Assembly: GCA_964462295.1 (NCBI GenBank)
Contig: CAYWXH010000060.1
Location: 1 to 10,231 of the forward strand
Length of the DNA stretch: 10,231 nucleotides
Origin: JALVIU01 sp964462295
Lineage (GTDB): Bacteria; Atribacterota; JALVIU01
Reading direction: 5' to 3'
Part shown: piece after piece, positions 1 to 6,347 of the stretch
How positions within the stretch are numbered: position 1 is the stretch's first letter
How the letters are laid out: each line of letters begins with the position of its first letter
Translations under genes and position numbers: made by a program
The notes under the pieces: model-generated
What the model was told of the DNA's origin: nothing
The model's input: the letters and a program-made list of their open reading frames with translations, nothing else
The model's database searches: none

Positions 1-24
1 GGGAAACACGAGAATTGGCTTTCG

Positions 25-64
25 GAGATTGCCACGCCCCACTTCGTGGTGCTCGCAATGACAA
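25..64 (+). repeat. Repeat unit A (forward)
   Basis: Complete unit. Inner arms 36-42 (GCCCCAC) and 46-52 (GTGGTGC) pair with one mismatch around a TTC loop. The outer arms are ATTGC and GCAAT. Confidence 0.85.
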
Positions 65-80
65 ACCATGGGGGCCCGCA

Positions 81-116
81 GATTGTCACGCACCCTACGG
101 GTGCTCGCAATGACAA
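81..116 (+). repeat. Repeat unit B (forward)
   Basis: Complete unit with perfect 6-bp inner arms, GCACCC at 90-95 and GGGTGC at 99-104, and a TAC loop. The left end reads GATTGTCAC, one change from the consensus. Confidence 0.85.
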
Positions 117-138
117 AACAGTAGGAATGCAAAAGCGA

Positions 139-175
139 GGTTGCCACGGCCCCTTGCGGGGCCTCGCAATGACAA
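139..175 (+). repeat. Repeat unit C (forward)
   Basis: Complete unit with perfect inner arms GGCCCC (148-153) and GGGGCC (158-163) around a TTGC loop. The left end is GGTTGCCAC. A separate small hairpin, AGAAGG (181-186) with CCTTCT (191-196), lies between this unit and the inverted one. Confidence 0.85.
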
Positions 176-203
176 GACCCAGAAGGGCGGCCTTCTCCTA
201 TTC

Positions 204-247
204 GTCATTGCGAGGAAGGGCGTATTTTGCCCTGACGAAGCAATCTC
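204..247 (-). repeat. Repeat unit D (inverted copy)
   Basis: The only complete unit in reverse orientation: on the plus strand it starts GTCATTGCGAG and ends GAAGCAATCTC. Its inner arms are AGGGC (217-221) and GCCCT (229-233) with a 7-nt loop. The left end, read on its own strand, is GATTGCTTCG, as in unit G. Confidence 0.85.
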
Positions 248-291
248 TGGTGCCCAGGGACAGCACGAACGAGAATGTGGGAAACCCAAAA

Positions 292-336
292 GAGAGATTG
301 CCACGGGGCTACAGAACAGCCCCTCGCAATGACGAA
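292..336 (+). repeat. Repeat unit E (forward)
   Basis: Complete unit with inner arms GGGGCT (305-310) and AGCCCC (318-323) around a 7-nt loop. It ends in CTCGCAATGACGAA. Confidence 0.85.
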
Positions 337-346
337 GGTGGGGAAA

Positions 347-363
347 GTGCTCGCAATGACAAA
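347..363 (+). repeat. Repeat half unit F (3' end only)
   Basis: Only the right end, GTGCTCGCAATGACAAA, is present, only about 10 bp after unit E. Together with its downstream flank it matches the right end and flank of unit A (26 bp identical), so it looks like a rearranged copy of A. Confidence 0.75.
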
Positions 364-382
364 CCATGGGGGAACGCAAAAA

Positions 383-427
383 GAGAGATTGCTTCGGGGC
401 TAAAAAACAAGCCCCTCGCAATGACAA
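383..427 (+). repeat. Repeat unit G (forward)
   Basis: Complete unit with inner arms GGGGCT (396-401) and AGCCCC (410-415), the same arms as unit E but an A-rich 8-nt loop. The left end reads GAGATTGCTTCG. Confidence 0.85.
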
Positions 428-443
428 CACATGAGGGGTCGTA

Positions 444-482
444 TATTGCCACGGGCCACTTCCGTGGCCCTCGCAATGACAA
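444..482 (+). repeat. Repeat unit H (forward)
   Basis: Complete unit with the longest perfect inner stem of the cluster: GGGCCAC (453-459) and GTGGCCC (464-470) around a TTCC loop, between ATTGCCAC and TCGCAATGACAA. Confidence 0.85.
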
Positions 483-491
483 GGGAAAGAA

Positions 492-511
492 CGGGGCCTC
501 GCAATGACAAG
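492..511 (+). repeat. Repeat half unit I and decayed remnants downstream
   Basis: A right half unit, GGGGCCTCGCAATGACAAG, without its left arm. Decayed matches follow at about 521-535 (ACTCACAATGGCAGG) and 546-557 (TTCTTGCAATAA), so the cluster fades out just before the purB promoter. Confidence 0.65.
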
Positions 512-562
512 AGAGGAAAGACTCACAATGGCAGGAAAAAGATGGTTCTTGCAATAATAAAG

Positions 563-591
563 TTGAAAAAGAGGTAAAAATAGATTATACT
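563..591 (+). promoter_or_regulatory. Sigma70-type promoter of purB
   Basis: TTGAAA (563-568), a 17-bp spacer and TATACT (586-591) match the -35 and -10 consensus closely. Transcription should start near 598, giving a leader of about 30 nt before the purB ATG. The promoter sits immediately after the repeat cluster, so purB does not need read-through from upstream. Confidence 0.75.
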
Positions 592-593
592 AT

Positions 594-622
594 ACCTATC
601 TTATTTTTTAGAAAAGGTAGGT
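594..622 (+). promoter_or_regulatory. Inverted repeat over purB start site and ribosome-binding site
   Basis: ACCTATCTT (594-602) pairs with AAGGTAGGT (614-622) over 9 bp with one G-T pair and an 11-nt loop. The right arm is the purB Shine-Dalgarno region, 5 nt before the ATG at 628. Because the predicted transcription start is near 598, a full RNA hairpin would form only if transcription starts slightly earlier; otherwise it could be a DNA operator. A chance match is possible in such AT-rich sequence. Confidence 0.3.
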
Positions 623-627
623 AAAAA

Positions 628-2022
628 ATGGAAAGAAACATATTTGAAAATATAAGTCCATTGGATCATAGGTACTCATTAAATGAGAAGGAATTCACAA
701 GATATAGTGAATATTTTTCAGAAAAAGCCATAATGAAATATCAAGCAAGGGTAGAACTTGCACTTGTTAAAGGCTTTGTAAGAGAAGGCATTTGTCCAGA
801 AAGTGCCATAAGGGAAATAGAAGAAGCCATAGAAAAAATAGATATAACAGAAATATACGAAGAAGAACAAAAAACAAAACACAATACCCGTGCCCTTGTA
901 AATTGTATAAGAAACCATGTATCAAAACAAGTAAAACCTTATATACATCTTGGGGTAACCTCTTTTGATATAATAGATACTGCATCTGTCCTAAGATACA
1001 AAGAGGCTACAGAGAACCTTATAGTCCCAACCCTTATAGGGCTTGAAAAAGAACTAATGAAGATTGCCAAAAGGGAAAAAAAGACCTTACAGATAGGAAG
1101 GACACATGGCCAGCATGCAGAACCTATAACATTTGGATTTGCTATAGCAGAATACATAAGTAGGCTTGGGGTAAAAATAGAAGCCATTAAGGCTACAGGT
1201 AAGAATTTAAGAGGAAAAATAAGTGGTGCAGTTGGTGCATATAATGCACTTTCACTTATTGTACACGACCCAGTAGAATTCGAAAAAATAGTTCTTTCTG
1301 AGCTTGGATTAGAACCTGCCATACATTCTACTCAAATTGTAGAACCTGAATATCTAAATGACTTCATTCACCATATAGTATCAACCTTCGGAGTACTTGC
1401 AAATCTCGCAGATGACATGAGACATCTCCAAAGAACAGAAATAGGAGAAATAGGAGAATACTTCTCAGAACAACAGGTAGGTTCATCTACTATGCCCCAT
1501 AAAAGAAACCCCATAAATTACGAAAATGTAAAGAGTTTATGGAAAACATTTGCACCTCGCATGGTGACTCTATATATGGATCAGATTTCAGAACATCAAA
1601 GAGACCTCACTAATTCGGCATCTTCTCGTTTTGTAGGAGAAATAGTGGTGGGTCTTCTTTCAGCTACAAACAGGCTTATTCGAGTATTTAAAAAATTATA
1701 TATAGACCGTGAAAATATGAAAAAAAACTTTGAAATAAGTAAAAATCTAATAATTGCTGAGCCTTTATATATACTACTTGCATTAAATGGTCATCCTGAT
1801 GCACATGAAGTAGTAAGAAAACTCACCATAGATACTCAAAAAACCAAAAAAGGTTTATGGGAGTTAGTACAAGAGAGCAAAGAATTACTCCCATATATAA
1901 AAAATTTTACAAAAGAACAGGTAAAAATCCTCTCTACACCAGAAAAATATATAGGAAAAGCAATAGAAAAAACGGAAGAAGTTATAGCATATTGGTCTAA
2001 GAAACTAAAAATTGATATTTAA
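628..2022 (+). CDS. purB: Adenylosuccinate lyase
   Basis: This cytoplasmic enzyme releases fumarate twice in purine synthesis, from SAICAR to give AICAR and from adenylosuccinate to give AMP. At 464 aa it has the usual length and belongs to the fumarase/aspartase superfamily. Visible motifs are HLGVTSFDIIDTA at residues 107-119, GRTHGQHAEP at 157-166 with the conserved His160, and the superfamily signature GSSTMPHKRNP at 285-295, whose mobile loop carries the catalytic serine (Ser286 or Ser287). The start at 628 is supported by an AAGGTAGG ribosome-binding site and by the N-terminus FENISPLDHRYS, typical of PurB. It has its own promoter and is apparently transcribed alone, since another promoter follows after 23 nt. 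No other purine gene is in the window. The related argininosuccinate lyase is unlikely from the HKRNPINYEN context. Confidence 0.97.
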   Translation: MERNIFENISPLDHRYSLNEKEFTRYSEYFSEKAIMKYQARVELALVKGFVREGICPESAIREIEEAIEKIDITEIYEEEQKTKHNTRALVNCIRNHVSKQVKPYIHLGVTSFDIIDTASVLRYKEATENLIVPTLIGLEKELMKIAKREKKTLQIGRTHGQHAEPITFGFAIAEYISRLGVKIEAIKATGKNLRGKISGAVGAYNALSLIVHDPVEFEKIVLSELGLEPAIHSTQIVEPEYLNDFIHHIVSTFGVLANLADDMRHLQRTEIGEIGEYFSEQQVGSSTMPHKRNPINYENVKSLWKTFAPRMVTLYMDQISEHQRDLTNSASSRFVGEIVVGLLSATNRLIRVFKKLYIDRENMKKNFEISKNLIIAEPLYILLALNGHPDAHEVVRKLTIDTQKTKKGLWELVQESKELLPYIKNFTKEQVKILSTPEKYIGKAIEKTEEVIAYWSKKLKIDI

Positions 2023-2045
2023 TAATAAATATTATTTTAAAAAAC

Positions 2046-2074
2046 TTGACAAAATTTACTATAAGATTTATACT
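2046..2074 (+). promoter_or_regulatory. Near-consensus promoter of the diguanylate cyclase unit
   Basis: TTGACA (2046-2051, perfect), a 17-bp spacer and TATACT (2069-2074, five of six). It lies in the 91-nt gap after purB. The start should fall near 2081, leaving about 33 nt of leader with a strong AGAAGGAGA ribosome-binding site (2094-2102). This is the best promoter in the window. Confidence 0.85.
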
Positions 2075-2113
2075 TTTGTTCAAAACATAAAATAGAAGGA
2101 GATTTTTCCAAAA

Positions 2114-2968
2114 ATGAATGCCATAACAAGAGACTCTTTATTAATCACGGCTTACATTCTAACACTTGCCCTAATATTCCTTCTTGACCTCATGATTCCT
2201 TTAGGGGTAGCTGCGGGTGTCCCTTATGTTCTCCCTGTACTTATTACCATAAAATCTCCGAGAAAGATAGATACATACATTGTAGGCCTTGCCGGTATAA
2301 TTCTTACCATCATAGGATATTTTGACTCTCCTGTAGCAGGAGGAATCTTATGGATGGTTATATTTAATAGATTTTTAGCTATCTTTGTTATTGTAATAAC
2401 TACTATGTTTGTAATAGATAGAAAAAATTCTGAAGAAAAAATCATAAAACTAAATAAAAAACTACATGCCCTTGCACACAAAGACCCACTTACAGGTACC
2501 CAAAATAGACTTGCCTTTATGAAGGCCATAGAAGAAGAGATAGAAAGGGCTAAAAGGTATAAAACTCCCCTATCAATAATTATGTTTGACATAGATTTTT
2601 TTAAAAAGATAAATGATACTTATGGTCATGGTATAGGTGATGAAGTACTAAAAAAATTGGCAGAAACAATAGAGAAAAACTTAAGAAAAACAGATAAACT
2701 ATTCAGGATAGGAGGAGAAGAGTTTATAATTATCCTACCCAATACAAATATAGAAAATGCAAAGATTGTAGCAGAGAAGCTAAGAAAAGCAATTTGTAAG
2801 ACTGATTTTGGAAAACCCGGTAGAATCACTATAAGCCTTGGTGTTACATCATTTACAAAAGAAGATAATGAGGATAGTTTTTTGGATAGAGTCGATAAAG
2901 CACTTTACATGGCAAAAAATAATGGAAGAAATCGGGTAGAGGTAATTAAGGGTAATCATGGAGAATAA
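2114..2968 (+). CDS. Membrane-anchored diguanylate cyclase (GGDEF)
   Basis: Makes cyclic di-GMP from two GTP at the inner face of the membrane. The 284-aa protein has about four transmembrane segments (roughly residues 8-29, 32-47, 53-70, 76-100), a short charged linker (101-122) and a complete GGDEF domain from 123. The domain starts with DPLTGTQNR (124-132), has the metal and GTP residues in FDIDFFKKINDTYGH (158-172), the active site RIGGEEF (198-204) and the closing DKALYMAKNNGRNRV. RKTD (191-194) sits exactly where the RxxD product-inhibition site belongs, so feedback inhibition is expected. The membrane part, with GVPYVLPVL, DSPVAGG and NRFLAIF, resembles a module I recall in front of sensor kinases and GGDEF proteins; I know no name or ligand for it. 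No PAS or periplasmic domain is present. The stop overlaps the next gene by 11 nt. Confidence 0.93.
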   Translation: MNAITRDSLLITAYILTLALIFLLDLMIPLGVAAGVPYVLPVLITIKSPRKIDTYIVGLAGIILTIIGYFDSPVAGGILWMVIFNRFLAIFVIVITTMFVIDRKNSEEKIIKLNKKLHALAHKDPLTGTQNRLAFMKAIEEEIERAKRYKTPLSIIMFDIDFFKKINDTYGHGIGDEVLKKLAETIEKNLRKTDKLFRIGGEEFIIILPNTNIENAKIVAEKLRKAICKTDFGKPGRITISLGVTSFTKEDNEDSFLDRVDKALYMAKNNGRNRVEVIKGNHGE

Positions 2969-3782
2969 AATAGATATACTTACATCAGAGCATATAAAAG
3001 ATATAAAAAAATCAATAGGAGAATTTCCAAAAGAAGGTCCTATCACTTATTCATATAAACTCTCAGAAAAATTCTTATCCAATATATTTATAAAATCCAG
3101 ATGGTTACAAAATCTTGATGCTTATTCAATAAGGGCCCTTTATTATAAAATTTCAAAGATAAACAAAAGGGAATTTATAATCATTGGAGATGAAGCATTA
3201 TTGCATGAACTTATGTGGATAAAGACAAGTACACATCTGGACTTTACACCAATCCTAATAATGCCAGATAATGGGGGAAATTATCCCCATACAAAAGATA
3301 TAAAAATAATAAAACATGGTAAAAACTTGGAAGAGACGAAAAAAGAAGCTTTAAATATCGTAAAAACAAGAAATCTTCCCTATATTAATACATATGAAGA
3401 CCCAGATATTATATCTACATATGGAACGGTAGCACTTGAATTCTTAAGAGATGAAAAATCTCTTGAGATAATAATAGTACCCATAACACATGGCACCCTG
3501 ATCTCTGGTATATCTATCTTTATAAAAGAGATATTGCCCCAGATAAAAATTATAGGGGTTTACAGAGAAAATAGGCTTTTTCTGAATAGAAAGACTTCTT
3601 CTATTATCAAAAAATATGTAGATACCATTTATCCTGTAGGTAAGAGCACTATAAGGGATATACAAAAAATATATAAAGAAGAATTGGAAAATGAATTTTT
3701 TGCAAAAGATTTACTTCCTATAGCCTTTTTATTTGAAGAGAAGATAATTACAAAAAATAAGTCTATTGGCCTTATCTTATAA
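2958..3782 (+). CDS. Degenerate threonine dehydratase-like protein, PLP site lost
   Basis: The 274-aa protein follows the fold-type-II PLP enzymes of the serine/threonine dehydratase group from residue 30 to its end: YSYKLSEKFLSNIFIKSRWLQ matches the family's substrate entry strand, TPILIMPDN its 'IVMP' strand, YEDPDIISTYGTVALEFL its 'DDP..IAGQGT..LE' segment, and VPITHGTLISGI its 'VPVGGGGLI.GI'. Yet the PLP lysine of SFKIRGA is Ser57 (AYSIRAL), the SGNHA loop is absent, the GGGG phosphate loop reads THGT (177-180), and the chain stops at KSIGLIL, just before the family's SGGN. PLP chemistry is therefore not expected. An intact frame, a good AAGGG ribosome-binding site (2948-2952) and the overlap with the diguanylate cyclase gene argue against simple decay. 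A ligand-binding or partner role is inference. No ACT domain, signal peptide or membrane segment is seen. Confidence 0.75.
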   Translation: MENKIDILTSEHIKDIKKSIGEFPKEGPITYSYKLSEKFLSNIFIKSRWLQNLDAYSIRALYYKISKINKREFIIIGDEALLHELMWIKTSTHLDFTPILIMPDNGGNYPHTKDIKIIKHGKNLEETKKEALNIVKTRNLPYINTYEDPDIISTYGTVALEFLRDEKSLEIIIVPITHGTLISGISIFIKEILPQIKIIGVYRENRLFLNRKTSSIIKKYVDTIYPVGKSTIRDIQKIYKEELENEFFAKDLLPIAFLFEEKIITKNKSIGLIL

Positions 3783-6347
3783 TGTAGGGCTTATAACTTC
3801 TATATGTGAACCTTGAGGGGATTTATAAATTTTAAATCCGACAGGGAAGTTCATGGCAAGCTCCTCTACATGGGTAATGATACCAACAAGGTTTCCTGTC
3901 TCACTTAAGGCACCAAGCACATCTACTACCTTCTCTCTTGTCTCTTTATCTAGCGCCCCAAATCCCTCATCAATAAAAAATGTATCAAGAATTCCCTTTC
4001 CCCTTACAAGTTCTCTTAAGGAAATAGCAAGTGATAAAGATGTAGCAAACATTTCTCCCCCTGAGAGGGTATCTACCGACCTTTTCTCTCCACCGTTCCA
4101 ATTATCAATGATGACTACATTATCATCTTCATCTATCTGGAGGGTATACCTTCCTTGTGACAGTATATCAAGATTCTCACTTGCCTTTTCAAAAAGGGTA
4201 TCCATAATTGTGGCAACTATATAATCTGGTAGCTTATCACTTTGTAAATCTTGTAAAATGGTATTATATATTCCTAGTTTAACTTGTAAATCTTCCATTT
4301 TTTTCTTAATTTCCCTTTTTTCCTCAAGTTCTTCTTTTAGTCTATCCAAAGTGTTCTTGAGTAATGCCAAATGAGCTTTCATTGAATCTAGATGGGAAAA
4401 CTCCCTTTTATACTCTTCTTGTTTATGGGCTAATATCTCACCAAAACCTTTTTCTCCTTTAAGGAATTCAATAAGTTCTTTCTTCTTCTCTTGGAGATAA
4501 GCGAGCCTATTTGTATACTCTACCTCCTTACTCTTAAGCTTTTCTATCTCATCATCAGAGAGCATATATTCTTTTATGTCTTCAAATTCCTTATACCCCT
4601 TTTGATGTAAGGCATTTTCAAATTCTAATCTCCATTTTTCTATATCTTTCTCTATCTCTTCGATCTCTTCTCTTTCTTCATATACTTTCCCTCTTAAAAT
4701 TTCTAGCTCTGCATCTAACTTTGAAATATCTCCTTCTATCATTCTTATATCCTCTATTTGCCTTTCAATCTTTTTCTTTTTATTTTTTATAAAAGTCTCA
4801 ACCCATTTCAATGCTTTTCCAGATATATCTATTCCACTTTCCTCATATACATATTTTTTAAATTCACCAAGTACCTCTTTTTTCTTTATCTTTTGTTCTT
4901 CCTTCTCTTTTATCATAAAAACCAAATTAGAGATATCCCCCTTCATCTTCTCGATTTCCAAACCCTTCTTATATACTTTTTCTCTCAAAAGATCCAAATC
5001 TACATCAAGCTCTGAAGTTCCAACTCCTACAAAGCCCTCATATATACCACCACAAACAGGGCACCTATCTCCTTTTTTTAAAGTCCTTGAGACTTTAGCT
5101 GCATAGTAGTCCTGCTCTAACCTTTTCATATCTTCAAATTCTTTTTTTAATTTTCTATAAGCAATGTATCCTTCCTTATATTTTGTAACTTTTAAAGAAA
5201 GGGTAGATTTATATTTTTTTATCTGCTCAGAAAGAGACATAAAGTCATTATAAATATCCTCTATATCAGAAATTCTCTCCAATATCCTAATGTAACTATC
5301 CCTTTTTTTCTTATAAATTTCTACTAACTCATAAAGTGAAAGATTCTCATATTCCTTTACAAACTCTTCTCTCTTATGTCTTAAATTTTTCAAAAGTATT
5401 TCCTTTTTCTTAACTTTATTCTCATCTTTTGAGAGAAATTCTCTCTTTTTTTGAACAATCTTCTCTCTTTCTTCAATATATAAAAGTTTGGGGGCCAAAA
5501 ATTTAACATCCTCTGCCTTTTTTATCCTCTCTTTAAGCTTTTGAAAATTATCCTTTTTATCCATAAGGTCATTAAGCTCTCTCTCCACTTTTTCAAACTG
5601 TTTTTCTCTATCGTAAAGTTCTTTTAATTTTTCTATATCTTTTGTAAGTTTATCTATCTCCCTTTCTTTGTCCAAAAGAGATAGGGAAAGCTTTTTTATC
5701 TCTCTTTCAATCTCTCTTACCTTTTCATCTGATACATCCCTTATACCTTCCCATCTACCTTCAAAGCGTCTAAACTCACCCTCTACCCTTCTCCTCTCCT
5801 CTCGGGCAAACTCTCTTATCTTTTCGTAGATAGAAAGACCTAAAAGAGTAATTAACACATCTCTTCTTTCTTTTGGTTTTTCGGGTTTTAAAAACTTATC
5901 AAACATATTTTGCGGAATAATAACTGCCCTTGTAAATGTTAAATAATTCATACCAAGTATGGATTCTATCTTTCCTGTAACCTCTTTTGATTTTGAGGAA
6001 ACCATAATCCACTTATCATCCTTCCATCTTCTAAGTTCTACAGTATGTGCTAAAACTTTACCCTTTGTATTTTTTCTATAAACTCTATACACCTTGTAAA
6101 GCTCTTCTCCTACATGAAATTCAAGGTCTACACCCATCTCATTTGCATCTTGAGAAACCAAAGAACCTATACCCTTCTCCGCACGAGGGGATTTACCGTA
6201 TAGGGCAAACAGTATAGATTCTACAAGAGAAGACTTACCTGCACCATTTGGACCAGTTATTACAAATACAGAAAGGTCAGAAAAATCTATGGTTACTTTA
6301 TCTTTATATGCTGTAAATCCCCAAAGGGTAAGCTTTCTAACCCTCAT
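3777..6347 (-). CDS. sbcC: SbcC/Rad50 ATPase of the Mre11-Rad50 complex
   Basis: ABC-type ATPase that clamps and tethers DNA ends and drives the SbcD/Mre11 nuclease in break and hairpin processing. Its 856 aa give: Walker A GPNGAGKS (32-39), Q-loop PQNMF (145-149), two long charged coiled-coil arms (about 170-425 and 440-700), the zinc hook CPVC (429-432) at their turn, signature LSGGE (761-765), Walker B FFIDE (790-794), D-loop GALD (797-800) and the switch histidine in IITHVEE (826). The length is closer to archaeal Rad50 than to E. coli SbcC (about 1,050 aa). The start lies inside the 3' end of sbcD (11-nt overlap) and has a strong AAGGTGAT ribosome-binding site 5 nt upstream. The stop overlaps the convergent gene's stop by 6 nt. 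No terminator follows. Confidence 0.96.
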   Translation of the reverse strand: MRVRKLTLWGFTAYKDKVTIDFSDLSVFVITGPNGAGKSSLVESILFALYGKSPRAEKGIGSLVSQDANEMGVDLEFHVGEELYKVYRVYRKNTKGKVLAHTVELRRWKDDKWIMVSSKSKEVTGKIESILGMNYLTFTRAVIIPQNMFDKFLKPEKPKERRDVLITLLGLSIYEKIREFAREERRRVEGEFRRFEGRWEGIRDVSDEKVREIEREIKKLSLSLLDKEREIDKLTKDIEKLKELYDREKQFEKVERELNDLMDKKDNFQKLKERIKKAEDVKFLAPKLLYIEEREKIVQKKREFLSKDENKVKKKEILLKNLRHKREEFVKEYENLSLYELVEIYKKKRDSYIRILERISDIEDIYNDFMSLSEQIKKYKSTLSLKVTKYKEGYIAYRKLKKEFEDMKRLEQDYYAAKVSRTLKKGDRCPVCGGIYEGFVGVGTSELDVDLDLLREKVYKKGLEIEKMKGDISNLVFMIKEKEEQKIKKKEVLGEFKKYVYEESGIDISGKALKWVETFIKNKKKKIERQIEDIRMIEGDISKLDAELEILRGKVYEEREEIEEIEKDIEKWRLEFENALHQKGYKEFEDIKEYMLSDDEIEKLKSKEVEYTNRLAYLQEKKKELIEFLKGEKGFGEILAHKQEEYKREFSHLDSMKAHLALLKNTLDRLKEELEEKREIKKKMEDLQVKLGIYNTILQDLQSDKLPDYIVATIMDTLFEKASENLDILSQGRYTLQIDEDDNVVIIDNWNGGEKRSVDTLSGGEMFATSLSLAISLRELVRGKGILDTFFIDEGFGALDKETREKVVDVLGALSETGNLVGIITHVEELAMNFPVGFKIYKSPQGSHIEVISPTL

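Larger units (their letters stand above)
25..560. repeat. Cluster of palindromic CGCAATGAC-type repeats
   Basis: This gene-free stretch holds seven complete units of about 36-45 bp (six forward, one inverted), two 3' half units and two decayed remnants. Each complete unit begins with (GA)GATTGC(CACG), has a GC-rich stem-loop in the middle and ends in CTCGCAATGACAA. The outer ATTGC/GCAAT arms pair, and an inner stem of 5-7 bp differs between units but stays self-complementary. The cluster is far richer in GC than the genes beside it. Repeats with these ends are scattered through several unrelated bacterial genomes (recalled, not searched). No T-run follows the hairpins on either strand, so they are not ordinary terminators, and no transposase is present. 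They could be non-autonomous mobile palindromes. Confidence 0.9.

Noticed and set aside
25..511. A CRISPR array.
   Set aside because: Spacing between units is irregular (about 27-65 bp), one unit is inverted, the variable part lies inside the palindrome, and flanks are shared between units. No cas gene is present.
46..526. Long open frames on both strands across the repeat cluster (153, 143, 81 and 63 codons).
   Set aside because: They are translations of the repeats, giving recurring RNDK, LAMT, SLRG and CHCE strings. No ribosome-binding site or family resemblance is seen, and both strands are open at once, as expected from GC-rich repeats.
2021..2036. AATAAT/ATTATT hairpin after purB as a terminator.
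   Set aside because: The stem is pure A-T and too weak, and only a short T-run follows.
3819..3839. GGATTT/AAATCC hairpin just past the convergent stops as a terminator.
   Set aside because: It lies inside the sbcC coding region, the stem is weak, and no T-run follows on the plus strand.
3853..4224. Plus-strand open frames inside sbcC, herA and nfo.
   Set aside because: They are antisense shadows of clear genes, low-complexity (Phe/Leu/Ser) and without ribosome-binding sites.
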